Shown: positions 45,681 to 53,893 of the stretch, piece after piece
Layout: every line of letters starts with the position of its first letter
Position numbering within the stretch: position 1 is the stretch's first letter
Assembly: GCF_002204745.1 (NCBI RefSeq)
Contig: NZ_NIRR01000002.1
Span: forward strand, 124,001 to 188,000
Length of the DNA: 64,000 bases
Direction of reading: 5' to 3'
From: Hymenobacter amundsenii
GTDB lineage: Bacteria; Bacteroidota; Bacteroidia; Cytophagales; Hymenobacteraceae
Translations under genes and position numbers: made by a program
The notes under the pieces: generated by a model
Told to the model about the DNA's origin: nothing
The model's database searches: none
Seen by the model: only the letters and a program-made list of their open reading frames with translations

Positions 45681-46304
45681 TTAGGCCGTGAGGGCGTAGA
45701 GGATGATATTAACGCCAAACTTGGTGTTGTCTTCGGCCAGGAAGCGCTTGTTGCGGAAGTCGTAGTCCCACTCGCAGCCGTAGTCTTTATTGGAGTAGAG
45801 CACGCGCAGGCGGCCGTCGATTTCGATGCCTTTGAGGTAGTCATGCACCAGGTCGTCGCCCCAGCCGTTGAGCTCGAAGCCGGTGTTGGGCGGGCCTTCC
45901 GGGAACTGGAAAAACTGCGAGTAAATCGGGTGGGAACCCGGCAGCTTCTTTAATGCCCCGGCCCCGAAGCACACCCGCATCTGCTCCTCGAAGGAGCGGG
46001 CAAACAGCCCGTCGATGTCGTGGTTGCAGTCATCGACAAACACGAAGCCGCCGCCGCGCACATACTGCTCGAAGTTCTTTTTTTCGGCCGCCGAAAACTG
46101 CACCAGCCGGTGGCCCGAGAGGTAGCAGAACGGGTAACGAAACAGCTCCTCCGAATCGAGGGCCACTACTTTCTCCTTGGGCGCGACGGCCACCTTGGTG
46201 TACTGCACCAGTGAGTGGAGCAGGTTGGCCGGCATGCGTTCATCCACCGCATCCCAGTCGCCGGAGCGGTATTGCAGGCGCACGAAGGTGAAGGCAGCAG
46301 GCAT
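45681..46304 (-). CDS. DUF4159 domain-containing protein
   Basis: A 207-residue protein matching DUF4159, an amidotransferase-like fold found beside MoxR/DUF58/BatA operons: FVRLQYRSGDWDAVDERMPANLLHSL, LSGHRLVQFSAAEKKNFEQYVRGGGFVFVDDCNHD and FGVNIILYALTA. The ATG at 46304 gives MPAAFTFVRLQ; a longer frame upstream is not conserved. No signal peptide is visible. It reads away from the PorT-like gene and, in spite of the inserted barrel genes, is close to the MoxR operon. Confidence 0.88.
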   Translation of the reverse strand: MPAAFTFVRLQYRSGDWDAVDERMPANLLHSLVQYTKVAVAPKEKVVALDSEELFRYPFCYLSGHRLVQFSAAEKKNFEQYVRGGGFVFVDDCNHDIDGLFARSFEEQMRVCFGAGALKKLPGSHPIYSQFFQFPEGPPNTGFELNGWGDDLVHDYLKGIEIDGRLRVLYSNKDYGCEWDYDFRNKRFLAEDNTKFGVNIILYALTA

Positions 46305-46474
46305 GGGGCAAAGAGGAAAGGTAACGGGAAATGGCGCAAAGACGCGGCTGAGCACCAAAGGTGGCTTCCGGCCGCCCCAACCAGATTGGCGGCCTAAAAG
46401 GAAAATTTGGGGAGCAATAGGATTATTCACTACTTGCGCCCTCGATTCAACAACCATTTCATTCGCTATCCAAC

Positions 46475-47134
46475 ATGAAAAAAGTTACGCTGCTACTCGC
46501 CCTGCTGGCGGGGAGCACCACCCTGGTGCGGGCGCAGAATACGGTGCAGTTAGGGGTGAAAACCGGCCTGAGTGTGGCCGTGCTCGATGGGGCCATCAAC
46601 ACGGGTGCCACGTATAAATCGGGGCTGCATGCGGGTGGTATGCTGCGCTGGCGGCCCACGGCCCGCATCGCCTTCCAGCCCGAGTTCACATTTTCGCAGC
46701 AAGGGGCCAACAGTGAGGTGCCGGCCGGTCCGGTGGTGCTCGAAAGCAAAATAAAGCTCTCCTATTTCAATGTGCCGCTGCTGCTGAAGGTGTACTTGGG
46801 CAAGGTGGTGAACCTACAGGTCGGGCCTCAGTTTGGCCTGCTGCTCAGTGGGCGCCAGGTGGGCCAGACCGGCTACTACACCGGCTCCGGGGGCTCGGGC
46901 TACCGCACCGAAGACCTGGACGTGACGGAGGGTTATAAGGGCGATGTGGCCGGGTGCCTGGGTCTGGGCGCGGACCTGAAAAACGGGCTCGTGCTGGCCG
47001 CCCGGGCCAATTATGGCTTTACCAACATCAACAACAACGAGCAGGAGCAGCAATTCCGCGATGCTTACAGCATCGGGGGCCTGCATAACCGGGTGCTGGA
47101 GTTTTCGGTGGGCTACTTTTTTGGCCCGAAATAA
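46475..47134 (+). CDS. PorT-family outer-membrane beta-barrel protein
   Basis: A 219-residue exported protein: signal MKKVTLLLALLAGSTTLVRA, then the common Bacteroidota barrel pattern VQLGVKTGLSVAVLDGA, GLHAGGMLRWRPTARIAFQPEFTFSQQGA, KLSYFNVPLLLKVYLGKVVNLQVGPQFGLLL, and a final strand LEFSVGYFFGPK. Members are outer-membrane proteins of unknown specific role, distantly related to the T9SS protein PorT. Confidence 0.83.
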   Translation: MKKVTLLLALLAGSTTLVRAQNTVQLGVKTGLSVAVLDGAINTGATYKSGLHAGGMLRWRPTARIAFQPEFTFSQQGANSEVPAGPVVLESKIKLSYFNVPLLLKVYLGKVVNLQVGPQFGLLLSGRQVGQTGYYTGSGGSGYRTEDLDVTEGYKGDVAGCLGLGADLKNGLVLAARANYGFTNINNNEQEQQFRDAYSIGGLHNRVLEFSVGYFFGPK

Positions 47135-47157
47135 CGTCGCAGGCCGCCGCCATTCGT

Positions 47158-47200
47158 CAAAAGCCCCCTCCCGGCACCGCCAGGAGGGGACTTTTGGTTT
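47158..47200. terminator. Bidirectional terminator
   Basis: CAAAAGCCCCCTCC, loop, GGAGGGGACTTTTG: about a 13-bp stem with one mismatch and A/T flanks, between the PorT-like gene (+) and the TldE gene (-). Confidence 0.82.
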
Positions 47201-47222
47201 GATGACGAAGCGACGCTCCGAC

Positions 47223-48548
47223 CTACACTGCGTCCGACAAGCTGGTAAACGTGAAGTCGCGGATTTTGAGCGGGGGCACGAGGTTGCCACCGATGCGCAC
47301 CGGGCGGCCAATGGCCTCCAGGTTGTTGAGCATAATAACTGGCGACTCGTTGAAGCGGAAGTTTTTCACCGGGAACTTGATCTGGCCGTTTTCGATGTAG
47401 AACGTACCGTCGCGGGTCAGGCCGGTGTAGAGCAGCGTCTGCGGGTCCACGTCGCGGATGTACCAGAGGCGCGTAACCAGGATACCCTTGGCGGTGCTCT
47501 TGATCAGGTCCTGCACGCTCTGGGTGCCACCTTCCATGATCCAGTTGCCGGGGAAGGCGGTGGGCTGCTGGCCGGTTTTCTGGGCCCAGTAGCGGGAGGT
47601 GTACAGGTTCGATACTTTCCCTTTCTCGATCCAGGCCATACGCTTCACTGGTAGCCCTTCGCCATCGAACACCCCGCTGGGTACCTCGGCATTGAGCGGG
47701 TCGGAGTAGATGGACACGCGTTCATCGAAGAGCTTTTCGCCCTTGCGGTTCCCTCCGCCCTTCTTGCTGAGAAATGAGCGGCCCTCGTCGGCTTCGCGGG
47801 CCCCGAGGCTGTACATGAGGTTGTTAAGCAACCCCTCATCCGAAGCCAGGGCGGCGGGCTCCAGAATAACGGTGTACTTGCCGGGCTCCAAAGCCTTGGC
47901 GTTGCGCGAGCCGGCGGCTTTGTCGGCCGCAATCTGGGTGAGGTTTTTGGCGCTGAATTTGGCGGCGTCAGTGTAGTCGGCCGTGGCGTAGCCCGAGCCG
48001 GTACCATCGGGTGTGCGCACCGTGATGGAGAAATCCACGTTGGTGCTCTGCTGGTAGGCCTCCAGGCCCTTGTTGTTGCGCAGGGCCTGGAAGTAGGTGC
48101 CGTCTTCGAGGTAGCCGGCGGCGGTCAGGTTTTTGGCCGTGCACAGCGCAATACTGTCGCCAGCAGCCTGGGCGCGGAAGTCGGGGGTGATGGCGGCGGT
48201 GCTGGCGGCGTAGGCGGTGGGCGTGAGATACTGCTGGGGCCCAAGCAGGGGCATGTACTCGGGGTCTTCGGGGGCGAGGCGGGCAATTTCCTCGGCCCGT
48301 TGCACGCAGCGGCGCAGCGTGGCGTCGTCGAACTCGTTGGCCGTGGCAATGCCGGCCCGCTTGCCGAAGCGCGCTTCCACGGCCAGGCTCACGTTGTCGG
48401 TGGCCCCGGCCGTGCTCACCGAGTTACGGGCGTAGCGCACGTTGCCGGTGGTGCGCCCGTTCAGGCTGGCCTGGCACTCATCGGCTTTGCTGAAGCCCAG
48501 CACCTTTTTGAGGATGGCCTGGGCTTCGTCTTTAGAAAGGATAGCCAT
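47223..48548 (-). CDS. pmbA: TldE/PmbA-like protein, copy 1
   Basis: A 441-residue member of the TldD/PmbA family, non-metal-binding partner subunit (no HExxxH). Characteristic segments: VRYARNSVSTAGATDNVSLAVEARFGKRAG, DFSITVRTPDGTGSGYATADYTD, GKYTVILEPAALA and TAKGILVTRLWYIRDVDPQTLLYTGLTRDGTFYIENG. TldD-TldE heterodimers are proteases that trim unfolded or modified peptides. No signal peptide is present (MAILSKDEAQAILKKVLGF). It follows TldD copy 1 on the same transcript direction and is a close paralog of the protein at 50462-51796. Confidence 0.92.
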   Translation of the reverse strand: MAILSKDEAQAILKKVLGFSKADECQASLNGRTTGNVRYARNSVSTAGATDNVSLAVEARFGKRAGIATANEFDDATLRRCVQRAEEIARLAPEDPEYMPLLGPQQYLTPTAYAASTAAITPDFRAQAAGDSIALCTAKNLTAAGYLEDGTYFQALRNNKGLEAYQQSTNVDFSITVRTPDGTGSGYATADYTDAAKFSAKNLTQIAADKAAGSRNAKALEPGKYTVILEPAALASDEGLLNNLMYSLGAREADEGRSFLSKKGGGNRKGEKLFDERVSIYSDPLNAEVPSGVFDGEGLPVKRMAWIEKGKVSNLYTSRYWAQKTGQQPTAFPGNWIMEGGTQSVQDLIKSTAKGILVTRLWYIRDVDPQTLLYTGLTRDGTFYIENGQIKFPVKNFRFNESPVIMLNNLEAIGRPVRIGGNLVPPLKIRDFTFTSLSDAV

Positions 48549-48558
48549 GTTATTTTTC

Positions 48559-48650
48559 TAAGCTGTTAGCTGATGGCTATTAGCTGTTAGCTTTTTGACT
48601 GCGCCTCCAAAACAGAAGCTAACAGCCATCAGCTAATAGCTAACAGCTTA
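48559..48650. repeat. agctgtt-word inverted repeat between TldD and TldE copy 1 genes
   Basis: Left part 48559-48593 (taagctgttagctgatgg, then ctattagctgttagctt) and right part 48616-48650 are reverse complements in their outer 12-13 bases. The inner heptads (agctgat, ggctatt) occur in swapped order. The right arm supplies the TAA stop of the upstream TldD gene and the left arm ends ten bases upstream of the TldE ATG. Confidence 0.82.
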
Positions 48651-50297
48651 AATTTTACGGGCGGTATTGATGACGTTCACGGCGTTGAAGCGGGTGGTGC
48701 TGGAGCCGTGGCTCACGGCCGAGCTCTGGCTGGGCTGGCCTTTGCCGTCGTTGAAGAAGCCCGCGAGCCGGTAGTCCGAGGCGTCGCAGGAGCCGGCACA
48801 ACTGTTCCAGAACTCCAGGGTGTTGGTCTGGTAAGCCACGTCTTCGAGCATCTCCGTGATTTTGCCCTTCTCGATGGCGTAGAACACCTGGCCCCCGAAC
48901 TGGGAGTTGTAGCGCTGCTGGTCGATGGAGAACGAGCCGTTGCCGGCAATATAGATGCCCTTTTCCACGCCTTTTACCATGTCGTCGACGCTCATTTTCT
49001 GGGTGCCGGGCTTGAGGCTGATATTAGGCATGCGCTGGAACTGCACATCCTGCCACGACTGCGAGTAACAGCAGCCGTCCGACTCCTGCTGGCCCACGAT
49101 ATGGGCCTGGTCCCGGATCTTCTCGTAATCGATCAGCTTGCCTTGGTCGATGAGCATCCATTCTTTCGTTTTCACACCCTCGTCGTCCCAGCCCACGGCC
49201 CCCAAAGAGCCCTTCTGGAGCTTGTCGGCCATAATGTTCACTTGCTTCGAGCCGTAGGGCAGGTTCTTGGCTTTCCACTCCAACGTCGCGAAGCTGGTAC
49301 CGGCGTAGTTGGCCTCGTAGCCCAGCACCCGGTCGAGCTCCAGCGGGTGGCCGACGCTTTCGTGGATGGTCAGGCCCAAATGGTGCGGGTCGAGCACGAG
49401 GTCGTACTTGCCGGCCGTGACCGATTTGGCCGTGAGCTTGAGCTTGGCCTGCTTGGCGGCGCGGGCGGCGTCTTCCAGCATGTCGTAGCTGTTGCGGTAG
49501 CCCACCACATCGGAGCCCTGAGGGCCGGCAATTTTATCCTCGGACTTGGGCGTGAGGTACTCGTAACCCAAGCCCATGGGCGCGCTCAGGGCCTGGCGCG
49601 AGCGGAACTTGCCCGAGGCGCGGTCCACCACCGTTACGCCGAACGTGGGGAAGATGCGGTGAATATCCTGGTCGATGTAGGAGCCGTCGGTGCTGGCAAA
49701 ATACTTCTGCTCGTTCACCTGAAACAGCACCGAGTTCACGAAGGAAGCCCCGTTGTCCATGGCCGCGGCGTTGGCGGCCAGTAGCAGATCTACTTTGTCT
49801 TTTATCGGCACCTCGAAAGCGTTGCGCTGGATGGGCGCCTTCCACGACACCTCGCCGAAACCTTTCTGGGGAGCCAGCTTCACCTGCTCCTTCTGCACCT
49901 TGCTGTTGGCCTTGGCAATCTGCACGGCCAGCTGGGCGGCCTTGGCAATGCCCGCTTCGGTCACGGTGTTGGTGGAGGCGAAGCCCCAAGTGCCGTTGGC
50001 AATAACCCGTACGCCGGCCCCGAAACTCTCCGAACTCACGATGTTCTGGACCTGCTTCTCGCGGGTGAAAACGCCCTGGTTGAGGTAGCGCCCGATACGC
50101 ACATCGGCATACGAAGCGCCGGCCGATTTGGCGGTGTTCAGGGCCACATCGGCCAGGCGCTTTTTCATGGCCACATCCAGGCCGGGTTCCAACAGGCGGG
50201 CGGGGTCAACGAGCGAACCGCCGAAGCCGGGAATAGAGGGCAGCCACAGCGCCCCGGTTGCCAGGCCCGTCAGGCCCACAAAGTCACGTCTTTTCAT
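48648..50297 (-). CDS. tldD: TldD-like metalloprotease with Tat-type leader, copy 1
   Basis: A 549-residue TldD-type subunit (E. coli TldD has 481). The active site HESVGH (the HExxxH zinc motif) is in LGLTIHESVGHPLELDR, and a conserved Cys-rich segment near the end (NSCAGSCDASDY) probably supplies the third zinc ligand. The start MKRRDFVGLTGLATGALWLPS has RRxF and a moderate hydrophobic stretch, a twin-arginine export leader, so the enzyme is likely folded in the cytoplasm and exported. The partner TldE gene directly downstream has no leader. One of two tandem TldD/TldE pairs. Confidence 0.92.
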   Translation of the reverse strand: MKRRDFVGLTGLATGALWLPSIPGFGGSLVDPARLLEPGLDVAMKKRLADVALNTAKSAGASYADVRIGRYLNQGVFTREKQVQNIVSSESFGAGVRVIANGTWGFASTNTVTEAGIAKAAQLAVQIAKANSKVQKEQVKLAPQKGFGEVSWKAPIQRNAFEVPIKDKVDLLLAANAAAMDNGASFVNSVLFQVNEQKYFASTDGSYIDQDIHRIFPTFGVTVVDRASGKFRSRQALSAPMGLGYEYLTPKSEDKIAGPQGSDVVGYRNSYDMLEDAARAAKQAKLKLTAKSVTAGKYDLVLDPHHLGLTIHESVGHPLELDRVLGYEANYAGTSFATLEWKAKNLPYGSKQVNIMADKLQKGSLGAVGWDDEGVKTKEWMLIDQGKLIDYEKIRDQAHIVGQQESDGCCYSQSWQDVQFQRMPNISLKPGTQKMSVDDMVKGVEKGIYIAGNGSFSIDQQRYNSQFGGQVFYAIEKGKITEMLEDVAYQTNTLEFWNSCAGSCDASDYRLAGFFNDGKGQPSQSSAVSHGSSTTRFNAVNVINTARKI

Positions 50298-50304
50298 AAA
50301 ATTA

Positions 50305-50461
50305 AATCACAAATTTTGCGGATGGTGCAGATGAAAAGGATTCGTCTCGGAGAACTGGGAGCAAATGAATCACAGATGGTGCAGATGAAAGGATTCGTTC
50401 TGGTGAAAGCAGAAGATAGGTCCCGCAGAACGAATCCTCTTTATCTGCATCATCTGTGATT
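50305..50461. repeat. Three-copy repeat (two direct, one inverted) between the TldE/TldD pairs
   Basis: The unit aatcacagatggtgcagatg, followed by a variant of aaaggattcgttc, occurs at 50368-50403. A related, slightly longer copy is at 50305-50350, and an inverted copy (gcagaacgaatcc ... catcatctgtgatt) at 50425-50461. The inverted copy ends one base before the stop of TldE copy 2, and the first copy starts eight bases upstream of the TldD copy 1 ATG. Confidence 0.83.
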
Positions 50462-51796
50462 CTAGACGGCGTCTGATAAGCTCGTGAAGGTGAAGTCGCG
50501 GATTTTAAGCGGGGGCACCAGGTTGCCGCCTACGCGCACGGGCTTGCCGATGGCTTCGAGGTTGTTGAGCATGATAATCGGGCTCTCGTTGAAGCGGAAG
50601 TTTTTCACCGGAAACTTGATCTGGCCGTTTTCGATGTAGAACGTGCCGTCGCGGGTGAGGCCGGTGTAGAGCAGCGTCTGCGGGTCGACGGGGCGGATGT
50701 ACCACAGGCGCGTTACCAGGATGCCCTTGGCGGTGCTCTTGATCAGGTCCTGCACGCTCTGGGTGCCGCCTTCCATAATCCAGCCGCCGGGGCGCGGGAT
50801 ATCGGGAATGCCGGCCTTCTGGGCCCAGTACTGGGAGCTGTAGAGGTTCTTCACTACGCCCTTTTCAATCCACGTTACTTTCTGCTGGGGCCGGCCGTCG
50901 CCCGAAAACGTGAGGTCGGGCACCTCGGCGTTGGTGGGGTCGGAGTAGATGGTCACGCGCTCATCAAAGAGCTTCTCGCCCTTGCGGTTGCCGCCGCCCT
51001 TCTTGCTCAGGAACGAGCGGCCCTCGTCGGCGTTGCGGGCGTCGAGGGCGCTCATCAAAGCCTGGAGCAGCGAGGCGTCGGTGTTGGCTACCAGAGCGGC
51101 GGGCTCCAGAATAACGGTGTATTTGCCGGGCTCCAGGGCCTTGGCGTTGCGCGAGCCGGCGGCCTTGTCGGCGGCAATGCGGGTCAGGGTTTTCGCGTCG
51201 AACTTGCTGGCGTCGTTGTAGTCGGCCGTGGCGTAGCCCGAGCCGGTGCCGTCGGGTGTGCGCACCGTAATGCTGAACTCCAGGCCTGACTGCTGCTGGT
51301 AGGCCTCCAGACCCTTGCTGTTGCGCTTGGCCACAAACCCGGCCGAATCGTTGAGGAAGGCTGCCGAGCTAAGCTTGCGTTCATCGCAGATAACCATGCT
51401 GCTGCCCACCTGGGCGGCGCGGTAATCGGGCGTGATGTCGGCAGTGGCCTTGGCGAAAGTTGGGGGCAGGGGCAGGTACTTTTGGGGGCCGAGCAGGGGC
51501 ATGTACTCGGGGCTTTCGGGGGCGAGGCGGGCAATTTCCTCGGCCCGCGTTACGCAGGTGCGCAGCGTGGCGTCGTCGAACTGGTTGCAGGTGGCCACGC
51601 CCGAGCGTTTGCCGAACCGCGACTCCACTGTGAGGCTCACGTTGTCGATGCCGCCGCTGGTGCTGATGGCGTTGCGGGCCGAGCGCACGTTGCCGCCCGA
51701 CTGGCCGTTGAGCGTCACTTCGCACTCATCGGCTTTGCTGAAACCCAGCACCTTTTTGAGGATTGCCTGGGCTTCGGTTTGAGAAAGTATGGCCAT
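50462..51796 (-). CDS. pmbA: TldE/PmbA-like protein, copy 2
   Basis: A 444-residue paralog of the TldE at 47223, with the same start (MAILSQTEAQAILKKVLGF) and end (GNLVPPLKIRDFTFTSLSDAV) and the same family segments (VRSARNAISTSGGIDNVSLTVESRFGKRSG; TVRTPDGTGSGYATADYND). No signal peptide and no metal motif. The middle region (TADITPDYRAAQVGSSMVICDERKLSS) is the most diverged. It lies 3' of TldD copy 2. Confidence 0.92.
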   Translation of the reverse strand: MAILSQTEAQAILKKVLGFSKADECEVTLNGQSGGNVRSARNAISTSGGIDNVSLTVESRFGKRSGVATCNQFDDATLRTCVTRAEEIARLAPESPEYMPLLGPQKYLPLPPTFAKATADITPDYRAAQVGSSMVICDERKLSSAAFLNDSAGFVAKRNSKGLEAYQQQSGLEFSITVRTPDGTGSGYATADYNDASKFDAKTLTRIAADKAAGSRNAKALEPGKYTVILEPAALVANTDASLLQALMSALDARNADEGRSFLSKKGGGNRKGEKLFDERVTIYSDPTNAEVPDLTFSGDGRPQQKVTWIEKGVVKNLYSSQYWAQKAGIPDIPRPGGWIMEGGTQSVQDLIKSTAKGILVTRLWYIRPVDPQTLLYTGLTRDGTFYIENGQIKFPVKNFRFNESPIIMLNNLEAIGKPVRVGGNLVPPLKIRDFTFTSLSDAV

Positions 51797-51851
51797 ATGG
51801 TTGATTCGTTGATGCGTGGTAGTTGGGTTGTTCTAGCGTACGCCTCACATA

Positions 51852-51997
51852 CGCCTCCCCCCCCTAGCACCCTCTCCAAAAAAGGAGAGGGGGGACTAGA
51901 ACTTAGCTTTCTAATTCTAAAGCAGCCACAGCTAAACTAAAAATTAGAAGCTAGTTCCCCTCTCCTTTTTCGGAGAGGGGGGCTAGGGGGTGAGGCG
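51852..51997. repeat. Four-part inverted repeat (cccctctcc/ggagagggg) between TldD and TldE copy 2 genes
   Basis: Left arm 51852-51916 and right arm 51942-51997 are reverse complements with small gaps. In addition each arm forms its own hairpin (ccctctcc AAAAAA ggagaggg; cccctctcc TTTTTC ggagagggg). The whole could form a cruciform or two successive hairpins in RNA. It fills most of the 216-bp spacer. Confidence 0.87.
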
Positions 51998-52012
51998 AAA
52001 CGGGAGAACAGC

Positions 52013-53662
52013 TTAAATTTTCCGGGCGGTATTAATCACGTTCACGGCGTTGAAGCGCGTGGTGGCCGAGCCGTGGCTCACGGCCGAAACCTGGGGCGGC
52101 TGGCCCTTGCCGTCGAAGAAGGAGCCGAACAGGCGGTAGTCCGACGCGTCGCAGATGGCGGCGCAGGAACCCCAGAACTCCAGGGTGTTGGTCTGGTAGG
52201 CTACATCTTCGAGCATGCCGGCAATTTTACCCTTCTCGATGGCGTAGAACACCTGGCCACCGAACTGGGAGTTGTAGCGTTGCTGGTCAATCGAAAACGA
52301 GCCGCGGCCGGCAATGTAAATACCCTTGTCCACACCCTTAATCATATCGTCCACGCTCAGCTTGGCGGTGCCGGGCTTGAGGCTGATGTTGGGCATGCGC
52401 TGGAACTGCACCGAGCTCCACGAATCGGCGTAGCAGCAGCCATCCGATTCGTTCTGGTTCACGATGTGGGCCTGGTCGCGGATTTTCTGGTAGTCCACCA
52501 GCTTGCCGTCCTTGATGATGTTCCACTCCTTGGTCGGCACGCCCTCGTCGTCGTAGCCCACCGCACCCAGCGAATTGGCTTGCAGCTTGTCGGCCACAAT
52601 GTTCACCAGCTTCGAGCCGTAGGGCTGGCCCTTGGCCTTCCAGTCGAGGGTGGCGAAGCTGGTGCCGGCGTAGTTGGCCTCATAACCCAGCACCCGGTCA
52701 AGCTCGGTAGGGTGGCCGACGCTTTCGTGGATAGTCAGGCCCAGGTGGTTGGGGTCGAGTACAAGGTCGTACTTACCGGCCGTGACTGATTTGGCGGTGA
52801 GTTTCTGCTTGGCCTGCTGGGCAGCTAAAGCGGCGTCGGCGAGCATGTCGAAGCTGTTGCGGTAGCCGATGAGGCCGGTGCCGGTAGGGCCGGCAATCTT
52901 GTCTTCGGCCTTGGGCTGCAGGTACTCGTAGCCCATGCCCATGGGCGCGCTCAGGGCGTCGCGGGAGCGGAACTTGCCCGAAGCCCGGTCGATGGCCGTG
53001 ACCGAGAAGTTGGGCCAGATGCGGTGCACGTCCTGGTCGATGTAAGAGCCGTCGGTGGAAGCGAAATACTTCTGCTCGTTCACCTGAAACAAAGCCGAAT
53101 TCACGAACGAGGCGCCGTTGTCGAGGGCGGCGGCGTTGGCGGCCAGCAGCAGCTCTACCTTGTCCTTCACCGGCACCTCGAAGGCATTCACCTTGATGGG
53201 CGTTTTCCATGATACCACGCCCTGGCCCTTCTGGGGGGCGAGCTTCACGGGCTCCTTCTGCACTTTGCTGTTGGCCTTGGCAATCTGCACGGCCAGCTGG
53301 GCGGCCTTGGCCAGGCCCGCTTCGGTTACGGTATTGGTGGAGGCGAAACCCCAAGTGCCGTTGGCCAGCACCCGTACGCCGGCCCCAAAACTCTCGCCGC
53401 TGGCAATGTTCTGAACCTGCTTTTCGCGGGTAAACACGCTCTGGTTGAGGTAGCGCCCGATGCGCACATCGGCGTAGGTAGCACCAGCGGCTTTAGCTGT
53501 ATTCAGGGCTGCGTCGGCCAGGCGTTTTTTCACGGCCACATCCAGGCCGGGTTCCAGCAGGCGGGCGGGGTCAACGAGGGTGCCGCTGAAGCCGGGGAAG
53601 GAGGGCAGCCAGAGGGCACCCGTTGCCAGCCCGGTGAGGCCCACAAAGTCGCGTCGTTTCAA
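52013..53662 (-). CDS. tldD: TldD-like metalloprotease with Tat-type leader, copy 2
   Basis: A 549-residue paralog of the TldD at 48648, same length and end (SHGSATTRFNAVNVINTARKI). The zinc motif HESVGH (LGLTIHESVGHPTELDR) and the C-terminal cysteines (GSCAAICDASDY) are kept, so it is presumably active. The start codon is TTG (53660-53662), giving the same twin-arginine leader MKRRDFVGLTGLATGALWLPS; no ATG precedes it. It is the first gene of the four-gene minus-strand run 53662-47223. Confidence 0.92.
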   Translation of the reverse strand: MKRRDFVGLTGLATGALWLPSFPGFSGTLVDPARLLEPGLDVAVKKRLADAALNTAKAAGATYADVRIGRYLNQSVFTREKQVQNIASGESFGAGVRVLANGTWGFASTNTVTEAGLAKAAQLAVQIAKANSKVQKEPVKLAPQKGQGVVSWKTPIKVNAFEVPVKDKVELLLAANAAALDNGASFVNSALFQVNEQKYFASTDGSYIDQDVHRIWPNFSVTAIDRASGKFRSRDALSAPMGMGYEYLQPKAEDKIAGPTGTGLIGYRNSFDMLADAALAAQQAKQKLTAKSVTAGKYDLVLDPNHLGLTIHESVGHPTELDRVLGYEANYAGTSFATLDWKAKGQPYGSKLVNIVADKLQANSLGAVGYDDEGVPTKEWNIIKDGKLVDYQKIRDQAHIVNQNESDGCCYADSWSSVQFQRMPNISLKPGTAKLSVDDMIKGVDKGIYIAGRGSFSIDQQRYNSQFGGQVFYAIEKGKIAGMLEDVAYQTNTLEFWGSCAAICDASDYRLFGSFFDGKGQPPQVSAVSHGSATTRFNAVNVINTARKI

Positions 53663-53893
53663 ATCAGTACGGGTTTGGGTGAGTGGAGAATGCAGTAAGC
53701 AGTTTAGGGGGAAAAAACCGGCGTTGCAAATCGAATGACCCCGGCAACCAACTCAGGTTGCACTTTTTATCCGGGCCCGATTAAACCTAATTCGATAAAA
53801 CTGCTCCAAGCGGCCACGCCGCTCACCTTCGGGCGTTCCGGCGGCTGCCGGGCCAGCGCATGGTCGTTTTTCTCACCTCCCAATTCCTACCGT

